64,000 nucleotides of DNA from Temnothorax longispinosus (lineage: Eukaryota > Arthropoda > Insecta > Hymenoptera > Formicidae): the NCBI RefSeq assembly GCF_030848805.1, contig NC_092364.1:13169650-13233649 (forward strand), in the 5' to 3' direction. The notes beneath the pieces are model-generated. The model did no database searches. It was given only the letters and a program-made list of their open reading frames with translations, and had not been told where the DNA came from. Made by a program: the position numbers and the translations under genes. How positions within the stretch are numbered: the first letter of the stretch is position 1; every line of letters begins with the position of its first letter. Positions 23,188 through 34,250 of the stretch are shown piece after piece.

Positions 23188-24078
23188 ATGATAATTACCA
23201 AGAGCGGTCGGCGCATGTTCCCGTCCGTTCAAATAAATGTAAACGGTTTGGAGAAACGTGAGAATTATTATGTTTTTATGGAGATAGCACCGGCCTCCGG
23301 TCGCCGCCACAAGTACTGTGGATACCAGAACGGGGGCAAGAACAGCAATATGGGTCGCTGGAGTTTTACGGGGCCGCCAGAGCCGCAACAGCCCTTCGGC
23401 TATAGAATTTATAAGCATCCTGAAAGTCCGGCAATGGGGAGCTACTGGATGGACAATCCGATCAGCTTCAATAAATTGAAGCTCACGAACATCAACGATC
23501 TCAATAATAATGTGGTATTAACATCGACGGACAAATACGTTCCTAGGATCTGGATAGTCCGTTGCTTCGATGCGAACTACAACGAGCTCTTTACTCATTC
23601 AACCACGTTGTTTGCTTTTAAGGAGACGGAATTTATCGCGGTGATGGCATACCAAAACGAGAACATCACAAAGTTGAAGATCAATAACAATCCATTCGCG
23701 AAGGGTTTTCGCGAGACGGGTCTGTCACGGTTTAAGCGAAAGCATCATTCGATCGATCATCAGGCCCAATTGGATTCCAGTCCCGACGAAAGGGTCTCAT
23801 TGACCTACGACTCCGAATCGAATCAGTTGAACGATCTCTCCTTAAGGATTTCAAGCTCATTAAAGCATGCGATTATCTTTTACTTTAGCCGGGGAGTCGA
23901 AGTTGGCCGGCCTTGCAACGTGGGAGAAGCGGACGCGAATCCCGCCACCGTTGCGTGTCGATCCCCGGCGCCAGGCATGCTTGAAACGCATTGCCCGTGC
24001 ACTGCGTTTGACACAGATGGATGGATGGATATCCATTCACGAAATAACTTATTACTATTTATTTCTATTTTAATTTGA
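23188..24078 (+). CDS. Divergent intronless T-box transcription factor with an upstream in-frame TGA
   Basis: The 296-codon frame starts at MIITKSGRRMFPS, the canonical early T-box motif. It continues through a DNA-binding T domain (about residues 1-180): GRWSFTGPPEPQ, YKHPESPAMGSYWM, SFNKLKLTN, FKETEFIAVMAYQNENITK and NNPFAKGFRETG. The C-terminal ~115 residues are not recognised. T domains normally begin about 20 residues earlier. That part is present in the same frame (GINVELLN, NLWQQF), but TGA at 23152-23154 interrupts it. No intron breaks the domain, although T-box genes usually have several. It may be a retrocopy or decaying gene, or a gene using an unseen upstream exon. Divergence is similar to Dorsocross/Tbx6-like members, but I cannot assign a subfamily. 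Confidence 0.6.
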   Translation: MIITKSGRRMFPSVQINVNGLEKRENYYVFMEIAPASGRRHKYCGYQNGGKNSNMGRWSFTGPPEPQQPFGYRIYKHPESPAMGSYWMDNPISFNKLKLTNINDLNNNVVLTSTDKYVPRIWIVRCFDANYNELFTHSTTLFAFKETEFIAVMAYQNENITKLKINNNPFAKGFRETGLSRFKRKHHSIDHQAQLDSSPDERVSLTYDSESNQLNDLSLRISSSLKHAIIFYFSRGVEVGRPCNVGEADANPATVACRSPAPGMLETHCPCTAFDTDGWMDIHSRNNLLLFISILI

Positions 24079-24079
24079 C

Positions 24080-25900
24080 ACGGCTACTAGGGGCGAATCT
24101 CGTCGAGACCGTGGACATGTTCGGACGTGTTTTGTCCTGAATAATTTTTGAAGATTGCTGATGCAATCAGCGCTGAGTTTGGATTGAATCTTTTGAGTCT
24201 GTATTTATTATTTTCGACTTGTTCTTGGCCGTTATGTGATCTTGAGGAGGATTAGGTGCCATGAAATTTACAAAGAAGAAGAAGAAGGCTATTGGAGGCC
24301 ACGGATACTCGTGGCACGAGTTTCGTGCATCAAGAGGCGTAATCGTTTTTATACCCGATAACTAACGCCTACTTTTGAGAAGCCAGCTACGCAGTCACTG
24401 GGTGTCTCCGCACTAACCGTGTCATCAATCTCGGATCGTGCGTGCAGTGCTCGGACCATTCGAGAACTCGGGCGTGAAGATTCATTCTTGACTTCATATT
24501 TACTGCGTGTTGGGGAGCAAACGGATTGACAGCCGAAACCTTCCCAGATAATCGTGCTCTTCCTTGGCTCCACAACTCACCAGCGATATTTGGGCCTGTA
24601 TCACTACAGGCTCACCAGAGGCGCAGTCAGATCGCTATTGACGCCACTTGGTTACTGCAGAGCGCGCCGGTTAGCCGACATCAGATCTTGCGACCGAGCC
24701 GTACTGAATCGGAACAGCCTCATTGCAGCGGTCCAGCGAGACCACTGGGAGGTGGGTGCATGACTTGACTGGAAGAGGCTATATATTCGCATCACCAGAC
24801 CGGTAACTGACTCTGATCCCAGGTCCAAAGAGACTCGTGCAGAGAATCAAGAGCCTAAGACAGCCTGACTCCTCCATTACAATACGAGAGTGCTCGCACC
24901 AGCATTGTTTTTAGGCCACTTGAATCTTTGGATTCTAACACAGATTCTCCACTTTTTCGCGTTCTTTTCTGCCACGATTTACAAAAGGTAGTAGTCTTGC
25001 TACTGTTTGCAATGCGGACGGAAGAGAGGCCGCCGTGGCTAGCGTGATTACCGGTACTTGGTCCGACCGAGAGAATGAATACTGCATACGCGATCGCGTA
25101 CTTACCTCTGATCGGCGAGCGACCGGTCGGTCGGCCGCGGCGGGTCCGGTACACGGCCAACAGTGCCTTCGATCACGTAATCTGACTGATCGTTTCCAGT
25201 TTTGTCGGCGTGAACTCGCTTTTATTTTATCTTTTAATATTTAATAGCGTAGAGGCAACTATAGTAACTATACCATTTTGATTTATATAGAGTATAAATG
25301 ATTATATGTATAGAAAACTTTGTAATTAATTGTAATTGCAAGCCGTTTTATCATACATTGTAAATCCAAGTGTGCTATTTCTACACGCATATAAACGTTT
25401 AAAAATGATACGTTTGACTGAAGCTCGTTTTACATGTTTTGTTGCGTGTTAAATCAACACGTTTAACCGTATTAATATGTTCTATCGTGTTAAATGGCAT
25501 CATTCAAAACGACAAGAAATGTGTAAGAAGAGCTTTAGTTAAAATAACACACTTGGATTTGTAGTGAATTAGCTGTATAGAAAAAGAATCTCTCATTATT
25601 TCATAAAATTATACTTTTTTTTTTCAATGAAAGAAAGTTACGCACTTAACTTTCTTTAACTTTTTAATACGTCATCATGAATATCTGTACTCGATGCAAC
25701 AAATTATGCGTTTTACTCGTTGATGTTGTTTACGATAATCTTATCGTTGCATCTTTAATCGATTATGCGCGTATATATCGATGCTGCGAGATTTATATCA
25801 ATATTACTCGTATAACGAACTCCCTCCGTAAATATATCTCCGATTTAACGTCGATTTAGAAATAATTGTGCCGTGCCTGTACCGTTTACGGACAGAAAGA
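24080..25900. other. No gene recognised downstream of the T-box frame
   Basis: GC-richer than average between 24300 and 25200, with overlapping frames on both strands and no recognisable product. 25360-25560 resembles the ACACAC/GTGTGT repeat. Regulatory content cannot be judged from sequence alone. Confidence 0.4.
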
Positions 25901-25901
25901 T

Positions 25902-26085
25902 TTAGGCTTGTTTCACACGTAGATATCCGGCACCGAGCTACCGATGCCGGGTATCCGATCGTTTTTCTTTGTTTTCACAATTCGGCTATCGGACAAATGC
26001 TCCTATATTAATCCATACACTTCGCGATCGGATACACGGCGTCAGTAGTCCAGTGTCGGATACGTTTGAAACGGGGCTTAGTTGA
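25902..26085. mobile_element. Imperfect palindromic MITE
   Basis: AGGCTTGTTTCACACGTAGA on the left and GTTTGAAACGGGGCTTAG on the right are imperfect complements. The interior repeats ATCCGGCACCG/ATCGGATAC-type words. Short TTA-like flanks are ambiguous. Confidence 0.45.
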
Positions 26086-26089
26086 ATTT

Positions 26090-26420
26090 CATCTGTTGCA
26101 TCTTCGAATATCTTCTTATTAGTGGCCGGATCGCCACTAGTCAGTGTTATAGTTGCAGGCGTTTTGATGGGAGTTTTAAGAAGATATTCGACTTCAAAGG
26201 GCTGCCGTGAATGTCATTTGCATTTTGATGATTATTTTTTAAAACAATTCTAAGGTTTTGCAGTTTTTTACTTATCAGGAACTCTAGAAATTTTTGAAAA
26301 GAATCAAGTAAACTACTTAGAACTATTCTGTTTTTAAATTGAATCTTTTTTTTCTCTTTTTTTTTCTTTTTTTTTTTGAAAAAAATTAAAAAACATTTTC
26401 TTTTATCAGGAACTTTAGTA
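26090..26420. repeat. Second diverged relative of the foldback family
   Basis: Contains GAATTTCATCTGTTGCATCT and GGCTGCCGTGAATGTCATTTG, which match 20520-20760 partly directly and partly as reverse complement. Confidence 0.5.
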
Positions 26421-26720
26421 CATTAAATAGTAATATTAGTGTGACTATAGCTTTGTTAAGGTCACATAAAAATTACTTTGAAATTTTTAAACTAAAATTC
26501 CCATTTTTTATTGTTCTCTCTGAGGTGTAAATCCGGGGGGGGGGTCCCGTTTGCCTACAATCCCGATTGCCTACAGAGCAATTGCCTACAAGCATTATTG
26601 CGCATATGTAATAGTTAAAAATACGAACGTACGTTTGGCCAAACACATTGCACACATGACTTTATTGCACATTTAAATCATCAAATATTTATTTGTTGCT
26701 ATAATGTAAAACTGTATTAA

Positions 26721-27615
26721 CCCTTCATGTGTAACGTCTTTTTCGGCACCTGCAACGGGTAACGTGGGGTCACTCGTGTCCGACGCCTAAAAAATACTTT
26801 AAAGTGTTCTAAAACAATCTGAAAAAATTCATGTTACCTTATTAACTACTAAGGATCAATCGCTATATTGCCGATTTTTTTATTTGTTTAAACAATATAT
26901 TTATATAAACAAATAAAAACGTGAAGAATGGACCATTTTTTTCAAAAAAATCGTAATTTTGGCAAAAATTAATATATTAAAAAAAAACAAAAAAATAAAA
27001 TTTAAGAATAGTACTTTAAAGAAAAAAATATTAGAAGTATGTATAAATTAATGGGATGCTTAAGTTTTGAGCATCAAAATCACGTTTTTTGAAAGTACGT
27101 AAATAGGTACAAATTACAGTAAAATACACATTTTATTCATTTTTAATCAATTTTATTCATGAAAATGTAATCAATCACAATTATTTATTACAAAATTATA
27201 AAAAAGTATAAAAATATGAAAAAATTATATTGAGGCTAAATTATTTTGCACAGTCAAAACATATTATTTATCGATAACTAAAGATTAAACTATCAATTCC
27301 CAATGAAAGAACATGAATTTTTAGTAAAAAAAAAACATCCAAATTAAAATAAACATTTTACTCACCTGCTATTTTAATCAACGTAACGTGTAATGTCGGG
27401 TCACTCGTGCACTTTCAAAATTTCGTCTGGCTCTCACAACGACTGTTTACGCACTAGACTTAGACCGTCGGCGCTTGGGGAGCTAGTAGCTTAGTAGCAT
27501 ACAATTTTTTTCAGTATAGTTTGGTCCCGCCCTCCCCCCCTTCCCCCTCCCTTCGAGCTACAGGGGACAGTCACTTTCGCCAGGGCACGAGTGACCCGAC
27601 GTTACACACGAAGGG
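26721..27615. mobile_element. 895-bp non-autonomous piggyBac-type element
   Basis: Flanked by TTAA (26717-26720 and 27616-27619). Ends are CCCTTCATGTGTAACGTC and the complement, fitting the CCC start of piggyBac elements. Subterminal words GTGGGGTCACTCGTG and GCACGAGTGACCCGACG are complementary. The interior is AT-rich and non-coding. Confidence 0.8.
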
Positions 27616-27650
27616 TTAAGAAATACACATAGAAAAATTAACAAATTATT

Positions 27651-27965
27651 TTATAAGTAATTAATATATAATATATATAAAAAATCATTTTTTGCTACAT
27701 AAATTTTAGCCTCAAATAAATGTGTAATAAAAGTTTTGTAATCTTTTAAATTATCTTGGCTTTCGTATTTAATTTTTTTTGTCAATTCGAGTTCGTAAGC
27801 AGTCAAATGTTCAGAATATCCTACAATTGAAAAATGTGTGTAAACAAAATAAACTTTTTGGTTGTTACAATCTAACATAATGACATTAATTTTTCCAAAC
27901 GCTATAGGTCCATTGTCAGTAATTTTGTTTGTTCGTATTATATTGTTAATCTCATTTTGTACCAT
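27651..27965 (-). CDS. Unidentified 104-codon reading frame
   Basis: Starts at 27965 with MVQNEINNIIRTNKITDNG and ends just beside the piggyBac-type element. Composition is protein-like (for example VYFVYTHFSIVGYSEHLTAY), with no membrane segment or recognised domain. It may be a remnant of a transposon protein. Low confidence that it is expressed. Confidence 0.25.
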   Translation of the reverse strand: MVQNEINNIIRTNKITDNGPIAFGKINVIMLDCNNQKVYFVYTHFSIVGYSEHLTAYELELTKKIKYESQDNLKDYKTFITHLFEAKIYVAKNDFLYILYINYL

Positions 27966-28111
27966 TCAACTGAATCCAGTTGAAGCATTGAAAACTTCTA
28001 TATTTTGTAAATGAAATTGTAGATTTCAAATATAACCATTCTTTTGTATCACTAAAGTTTCTAATTGTAGCACTATGAGATATGCGATTACCAAAACCTT
28101 CATCCCTTATA

Positions 28112-28255
28112 GAAATTTAATACTGTAAGTGATTATTTGGCTAGTAATTAATTACTTATTTTGAGTATTGAAATCATAAAAAACAGTACTTTTAATACTC
28201 AAAATAAGTAATTAATCACTAGCCAAATAATTATTTACAGTATTAAATTTTGTAA
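28112..28255. mobile_element. Palindromic MITE of about 140 bp
   Basis: Arms of about 55 bp: AATTTAATACTGTAAGTGAT on the left and its near-complement on the right, separated by about 25 bp. TSD not clear. Confidence 0.7.
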
Positions 28256-28515
28256 GGGATTACAAACGAATCTATATAACAAAGTTTTAGTTGATGTTTT
28301 AATGCTAATGAATAAGCTATGTTTGTTCGTGAAGACATAGTCTTTGAATAAGCAATCACTTAATTGTGCTTAGCTTCGAACCTTATGCATGATAGGTTTT
28401 TTAATGGTCCATATTTTTCATTCATTCATGAATAATGAATGATGTTTGTGATGTTTCGGCTTTAAATTATTTCCGAAAAGATCTATGTTTAACTTTAAAT
28501 ATTTGTTTAGGATTA

Positions 28516-29212
28516 AGGGGTCATATACGTTTCTCGGTTCTGAAAAGTAGTCCAATAATTATGAGGGATTGCCAGAAAACTATTAGATCGATTAAGTTAA
28601 ATCTTTTTTATTGTTAAGAGTGTCTTTTGCAGGAAAGAAAACACACTAAGAAAAAAAAATACAAAAAAATGTAGCGGTTTCTCGTTTTTTCTCGAAACAC
28701 CACTTTTTAAAACGGTGGGTATGAATAACTGCCTCAGCATTCGTCCGAGAGATTAACTTCATTTTTTAAATACATATTCTTAATGAGATTCTTTATCGTG
28801 TCACGGGGGCTTTTATTGGTAAGTTCAATCATGTTTTAATAATAATAAAAATGTGACGACTTTTTCAGAAAAAATCACGACAACTTTTTGAAAGTGTGAC
28901 CATTTCCGTAATTTTTTTTCGAAAAATCCCTTGTGACACGATAAAGTATCTCATTAGGAATATGTATAAAAAAATGAAGTTAATTGGACGAATGCTGAGG
29001 CAGTTATCATGCCCACCGTTTTGAAAAGTGGTGTTTCGAGAATAATGAGAAGCCGCTACATTTTTTTTTGTATTTTTTTTCTTAATGTATGTTTTTTTTC
29101 CTGCAAAAGACATTCTTTACAGTAAAAAAAAATTAACTTAATTGGTCTAATAGTTTTCTGGCAAACCCTCAACCACTTTTCAGGGCCGAGAAACGTATAT
29201 TATATGACCCCT
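28516..29212. mobile_element. 697-bp foldback MITE with TA target
   Basis: Terminal inverted repeats of about 290 bp start AGGGGTCATATACGTTTCTC and end with the complement, flanked by TA (28514-28515 and 29213-29214). TA duplication suggests a Tc1/mariner-mobilised element. No transposase. The frames inside are repeat shadows. Confidence 0.8.
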
Positions 29213-29439
29213 TACAATAAAATCGTTACGGTGGGGCGCTGTCGCAACAGCTATATAACGCCTTTGGCGCGAGCACAAACAATCCTCGGGCCTGACCCGA
29301 ATTTACCCGAAATCACCCGGTTGTCGCGCCTACTACTGTTCCGAGTCGGAACTTCCGACATGCAAAGGTAAAACGCGCACGCGTTTCCTAATTCGCATAT
29401 ACCGCGCAACGCGTTACATCGCGGATTGATGTGATTCGT

Positions 29440-30235
29440 CACCTAACTTCGTGGATCGACGTGATTCGTCCTTCGTGAATCGTGAGGCAACGACCCCCAC
29501 CGAGGGTCTCCTAACGGGACGAGGGATGATCGATAGCTATCGATCCGCGCTCTCTTCCGTTTCTGCCGTGCTAAGGAGAAAGTGGAGCTGGCCGTTCGTG
29601 GCAATTATATTATCGGAAGTGCCGAAAGTAATTGCGCGAAGTCCGTAATAGTTTCATCGCGAGCCGCACCCGCTCGAGTGGTCGCCGCGTGAAACATCTC
29701 ATTGTCAGATAGCTTTTCCGTTTACGTGAACGGAGAGTGAGCCGGTTTTCGTCGCGCGCGTACCCGGTCGATTGATCCGCGCGCGAATTTCGGAAAGTTG
29801 AGTGCGCTCAGTGCATCTGTGCAAAGGGTTGTATCGTGCGCCCAAGTTTTGTCGCGATCTGCACCCGCTCGAGTGGTCGTCGCGCTAAACATCTTTTTTT
29901 CCGAGTTTTCGTCGCCCGTAATACGACGGGACGACCGACGCACATAGACGGATCACGTGATCACCGCGTGCGGTAGCGTGATCCTTGGCGAAAGACTCGT
30001 GTCGACGGCGAAACTGTCTCACCACGACGCGAATCCGGTTCTCGCGAGTGCTTCTATCTCGAGCGTCGCGATCACCGAGCGTGAGAGTTGTCGATCATTT
30101 CTCATAAAATCAACGTTGGGAGTTCGATCCCGATATCGACCCCGCTCGCGGCCATCTTGTCGTACCGCGCCGTACATTGTGAACGCGGCTTTACCGCGCC
30201 TCGTACCTCTGTGATTTAGTGTAAAATTCTTAAAA
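29440..30235 (+). repeat. GC-rich repeat, forward copy
   Basis: An island of about 0.8 kb, strongly GC-rich compared with its neighbours. It matches, as reverse complement, 41386-41899 continued at 45366-45560. An internal ~45-bp block (CACCCGCTCGAGTGGTCG) occurs twice, near 29665 and 29860. It ends in AAATTCTTAAAAAAAAA, after which a SINE starts. No coding region is convincing. It could be an LTR or the 5' part of a retroelement; class unresolved. Confidence 0.65.
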
Positions 30236-30254
30236 AAAAATTCTTAAAAAAAAA

Positions 30255-30455
30255 GGTGGCAGTGTGGTCTTGTGGTAAAGCGCCAGACTCGTAACTCCGA
30301 GGAACCGGGTTTGAGTCCACCTGATCACAGGAATTGTTATATTCCAAACTGCACCCCCCGCACGAGTGGGGCTCGTGCGGAGAAACTGGGCTATCTTTCG
30401 GAGGGAGACATTAATTTGAAATTGGTCGTCAAGCTTGGGGAGCTTGGGAGTTTTT
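30255..30455 (+). mobile_element. tRNA-derived SINE
   Basis: The head resembles a tRNA: A-box-like TGTGGTAAAGCGCC and B-box-like GGGTTTGAGTCC, with CGT at the anticodon position. The body runs through GCACGAGTGGGGCTCGTGCG and ends at CTTGGGGAGCTTGGGAG. It is inserted into a decayed minus-strand hAT transposase. Poly(A) sits on the 5' side of this copy rather than at the 3' end. The head is not a functional tRNA gene. Confidence 0.75.
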
Positions 30456-30459
30456 CAAA

Positions 30460-30860
30460 CCAAACTCCAAAAAATTCACTGAGAGTCAATTGTTCTGTTT
30501 GAAGCTTTTTAGTACAAATTTTTGATGGTCGCAATGCTGTACATACATATTTCTTCAATTTTTGACCGTTCAGTATCTTTTAATGTCGCAAAATTTTGAA
30601 TTTTGTTACAGATAGCTCTTCACAATCTTTTAGTAATAATAAATTTTCAAGCATATTTATTGTAGAACATTATCGAGTTGGACAATCAATTGTAGGTTTT
30701 TAAAATTTTGTTTTCTTATTAAATATATAAATGTTTGTGTTCTAAGTTTTTTTGCTAAATTTCTGGCTTTTGAAATTAACTGTGATGCAGTTTTTGTTCT
30801 TTTTAAGGCATTATCAACTGCTAATTGCAGAGTATGAGCTGCACATCTAATACCTGAAAT
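30460..30860 (-). pseudogene. hAT-family transposase fragment, decayed
   Basis: After an acceptor-like TAAATTTCAG the minus strand reads IRCAAHTLQLAVDNALKR, the conserved hAT motif. Further on comes PTIDCPTR then STINMLENLLLLKDC, the hAT block where a tryptophan is expected but a stop now stands, and then QLTLSEFFGVW. The SINE at 30255-30455 interrupts the following part. hAT C-terminal pieces occur in the tandem units to the right but are not contiguous with this one. Confidence 0.75.
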
Positions 30861-30959
30861 TTATGTAAAGTATTGATTATTTATTATACATGTACAAATG
30901 TATATACAAATATGTATATCTTTAGTGTGTTCTTGTTTTTATAATTATAAAAATGTGTT

Positions 30960-31432
30960 TTCAGAAATAATTCGAATACTGATTCGAATACGGTCCTCTT
31001 ATTTTCATTCCACATTATTAATTCTATAAATTCATCGCATGTTTGTTCTAATTTGGTTGCTAAATATTTTGAAACTTTAGTTAATTTACCATTGAAAATT
31101 AAGTCTGTATGACAAGACTCCTAAAACCAACACAAAAATAATTATTTTTTATGCAAACAAAAATTGCTAATTTTAATTTCGGTTACATGAGGTAATAAAT
31201 ATAAACAATTCAAGAATTCTATTCTCCAGATATCTGAATAAGATTTTATTTTTTTCAAACTTTCAGATATTTCTTCGACATTTTCATTCCGCATTATTTC
31301 TAATATGAACTCGTCACATGTTTTTTCTACTTTGATTACTAACACTTCCGGAATTTCTATTAATTTACTCGCAAAAATTATGTCTGTATGACGAGACTCC
31401 TGAAACCAACACAAAAATAATTATTTTTTATG
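30960..31432 (-). pseudogene. Tandemly duplicated exon upstream of the hAT fragment
   Basis: Two diverged copies, about 30961-31140 and 31240-31440, share GAGTCTTGTCATACAGAC-type and TTGCATAAAAAATAATTATT blocks on the minus strand. The right copy is open for 90 codons (MCWFQESRHTDIIF start). No domain is recognised. Same strand and order as the hAT remnant, so possibly part of it. Confidence 0.35.
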
Positions 31433-31626
31433 CAAACAAAAATTGTTAATAAAATTGTTACGTCATTTTTTTTCCCGAAGTACGTTGTCACATCTTCTAT
31501 CCAATCTTTAGTTTGTATACTTTTGTTTTTATACTACTTCTTGGGCCAAGCTCTTCGATTTTTAATTTTCCCGCAACAATAACAATTCCATGAGCCGGGA
31601 TGGGTTTTCTTTGCTCATACTCATAT

Positions 31627-31664
31627 ACGCGCGTGCGTGCGTGCGTGTGTGTGTGTGTGCGTGC

Positions 31665-31729
<65 letters not shown>

Positions 31730-31740
31730 TGTACGTGTGT
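31627..31740. repeat. TG/GTGC microsatellite
   Basis: Long alternating TG run with GTGC variants; homologous shorter runs start each of the other tandem units (34806-34873 and 37951-38000). Apparent reading frames through it are artefacts. Confidence 0.95.
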
Positions 31741-32477
31741 GAGTAATCAAATAGTTAATATTTTACCTTTTTTATTAAATTACGTTTTACTTTTTTTATT
31801 AAAAAATTCTTTATTTCTCCATCAATGAATGTCGCTCGATAAATAATTTTATTATACAAAAACATATTGAAACTCTTATATATAACCATAATTTGTTATA
31901 ATTTTTTGGTGGAATTAAGTAATATTTCGATTGGGTATTTGCAATGTGTTGTGCTAAAATTTTTGTTTGATGAGTTTCATCAGTATGTGTGTATGTGCCA
32001 AATTTACCAAATTTATCTTTCGGAAGAGACATTAAATTTAGAAAATGGTCGTCAAGCTTGGGGAGCTTGGGAGTTTTGGGTATTTTCGATACGCTTCCAT
32101 TGGTTGATATGGAATTTTTTGGATCTCTTGCTTGTACACCATCCAAATGTATAATTTATTAAAATGTTGAATAAGAGTAATAGCGCGATCAGACGGAGTA
32201 GAAACGTTTTGCTTTACTTACCTCGAAGATATAAAATCATTATTTTTAATAAATGTGTTAAATAAAAAATTGTTACCTCATCAAAGTAACTGATGAAACG
32301 TGTCATATATTCCTTCTAATCTCGTGTATTTATACTTTTGTCTTTATACGTAAAAAAAAATGTTTTTAAAAATAATACGAATATAGTTTTTCCTCCTACT
32401 TTTTGTTCGTAATCTAGAAGAAATATCGTTCCTAATTCGTACGGAACATATTTACAATATTCATTGTTATATTCTAA

Positions 32478-32586
32478 CTGCACCCCCCGCACGAGTGGGG
32501 TTCGTGCGGAGAAACTGGGCTATCTTTTGGAGGGAGACATTAAATTTGAAATTGGTCGTCAAGCTTGGGGAGCTTGGGAGTTTTGG
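32478..32586 (+). mobile_element. 5'-truncated SINE copy in unit 1
   Basis: Only the body and tail of the SINE (CTGCACCCCCCGCACGAG to GCTTGGGAGTTTTGGG), without the tRNA head. Homologous copies at about 35619-35728 and 38748-38855. A still shorter tail fragment lies about 450 bp to the left in each unit (32025-32080, 35150-35210, 38280-38340). Confidence 0.65.
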
Positions 32587-32932
32587 GTCAATAATTGACG
32601 AGCTTCTGATTGCAACTTTGGAGAGCAGCTCCGTGTTGTGACATGTTGTGTTCTTTGTTTGGCGACGGCGACTCAATTCTATCTGCCGCCCGTCTGCCTT
32701 CCTTCAGAACGCGCGAAGGCTTTCCCCTACTTCAGTTAATGAACATTAAATCATTTTTTATGGAATTATTCAAGAGGATACAAATGTTAATTATCGTAAT
32801 GCAGAACAGATCCGTTTTTTTTTTTCAGATTTATATGGCTTGTTCTGCCGCACAATGGGTTTAGACAATATTTGTATTGCACATATAGGAAATAGATCGG
32901 AATATTAAATAAAGATTTTTATTAAAAAAAAG

Positions 32933-33135
32933 GGTAGCAGTGTGGTCTTGTGGTAAAGCGCCAGACTCGTAACCCCGTGGAGCCGGGTTCGAGTCCACCC
33001 GATCACAGGAATTTTTATATTCCAAACTGCACCCTCCGCACGAGTGGGGCTTGTGCGGAGAAACTGGGCTATCTTTTGGAGGAGAAATTAAATTTGAAAT
33101 TGGTCGTCAAGCTTGGGGAGCTTGGGAGTTTTGGT
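32933..33135 (+). mobile_element. tRNA-derived SINE in tandem unit 1
   Basis: tRNA-like head with GGTAAAGCGCCAGACTCGTA and GGGTTCGAGTCC, body and CTTGGGGAGCTTGGGAG tail as in the copy at 30255. Preceded by poly(A). Homologous copies: 36074-36276 and 39203-39405. Confidence 0.75.
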
Positions 33136-33769
33136 AAATTTAAAATGTCACAAGTCAATTGTGATACTCATAATTACTGTATTTCAATACTGCGCCGATG
33201 AAAGTCGTAAAGCTCTGACATCGACAATACAAATAAGAACAAAACTATCTATAGTTTTATTAACTCCAGAACGCGAAACCCGTTACACAGATCGCTCTTA
33301 AAACGATCGGTTGTTAAAATTTGCTGCTCTGTGAGATATTTTTAGCAAGCCCAAAACGACGCAAGAAAGGTCGCCGCTGAATCTGATCGGCGAAATAAAT
33401 AAGTTCTCTTTGTGGTTTCTCATTTGTAATTTTTTGGAACTCTTGCTTGTACACCACCCAAATGTATAATTTATTAAAATGTTGAATAAGAGTAGATCAG
33501 ACGGAGTAGAAACGTTTTGTCTTACTTACCTCGAAGATATATCGAGATATTTTCGAGCGAAACGTAGCTTAGCGCCAATAGCTTTTGAAATAGATCACGC
33601 AATAAATTTTCGTTTAGATCGAAGAAACAACAGAATGTAGCGCCGCTTAAGAAACCGTTCTTTATGGATCAAAAAAGAGGCATTTTGTTACGAAATTATG
33701 TTTGTGCATATTTGTGGGTAAAATTATCGAAAGCCCTCACTTCAAATCCAAGCTTTTATAAAGTTTTTT

Positions 33770-34090
33770 TTAAATCTTCGCAATCTTTATCAGTATACCA
33801 AAACGAGGTAAAAGACCCAAAATATTGTCGTAATTACTGTGTTCGTTGATGTTTGTTCTTAATGGCGATAAAATAAATTTTAATCCAGAGAATAGTCGTT
33901 CTACGCTGACTTGAGTAGCAGGTACGGATAGAACAGTCATTGCTAATTGATATAATTTAGGTTGATTTTGTTTCTTTTCCTCCGAAAATTGAATGTGGCA
34001 CTCGAAGTATACGTCATCCCCTTCTTTAATGTCCTCTGGCTTAAGGTCGATCCGAGGTTTAACGATACTATCTACTATATTATTTATCAT
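33770..34090 (-). pseudogene. hAT transposase C-terminal fragment in unit 1
   Basis: The minus-strand frame contains QLAMTVLSVPATQVSVERLF then SGLKFILSPLRTNI, the hAT C-terminal dimerisation region. No upstream catalytic part follows on. Homologous pieces lie at about 36905-37225 (with a frameshift) and 40040-40350. Confidence 0.7.
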
Positions 34091-34250
34091 TATTGAGAGC
34101 GTTATCTTTGTTAAAAATATGATATTATTTTAAGAAAAAAAAAGTACGTATTACGCGATATATTAATTATAAACACATCAAGCTCTTCAACATTTGTACT
34201 ATATTATGGGTTACCCTAGAAATTCAGAATAAGCTGAAAAGTTTTTACCA

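Noticed and set aside
30255..30330. A tRNA gene
   Set aside because: The stems do not pair well enough for a tRNA. The sequence is fused to a SINE body and occurs in several truncated copies.
31562..31828. Frames of HTHTHT or VCVCVC repeats on both strands
   Set aside because: They are translations of a TG/CA microsatellite; the same applies at 37797-38012 and 42509-42736.
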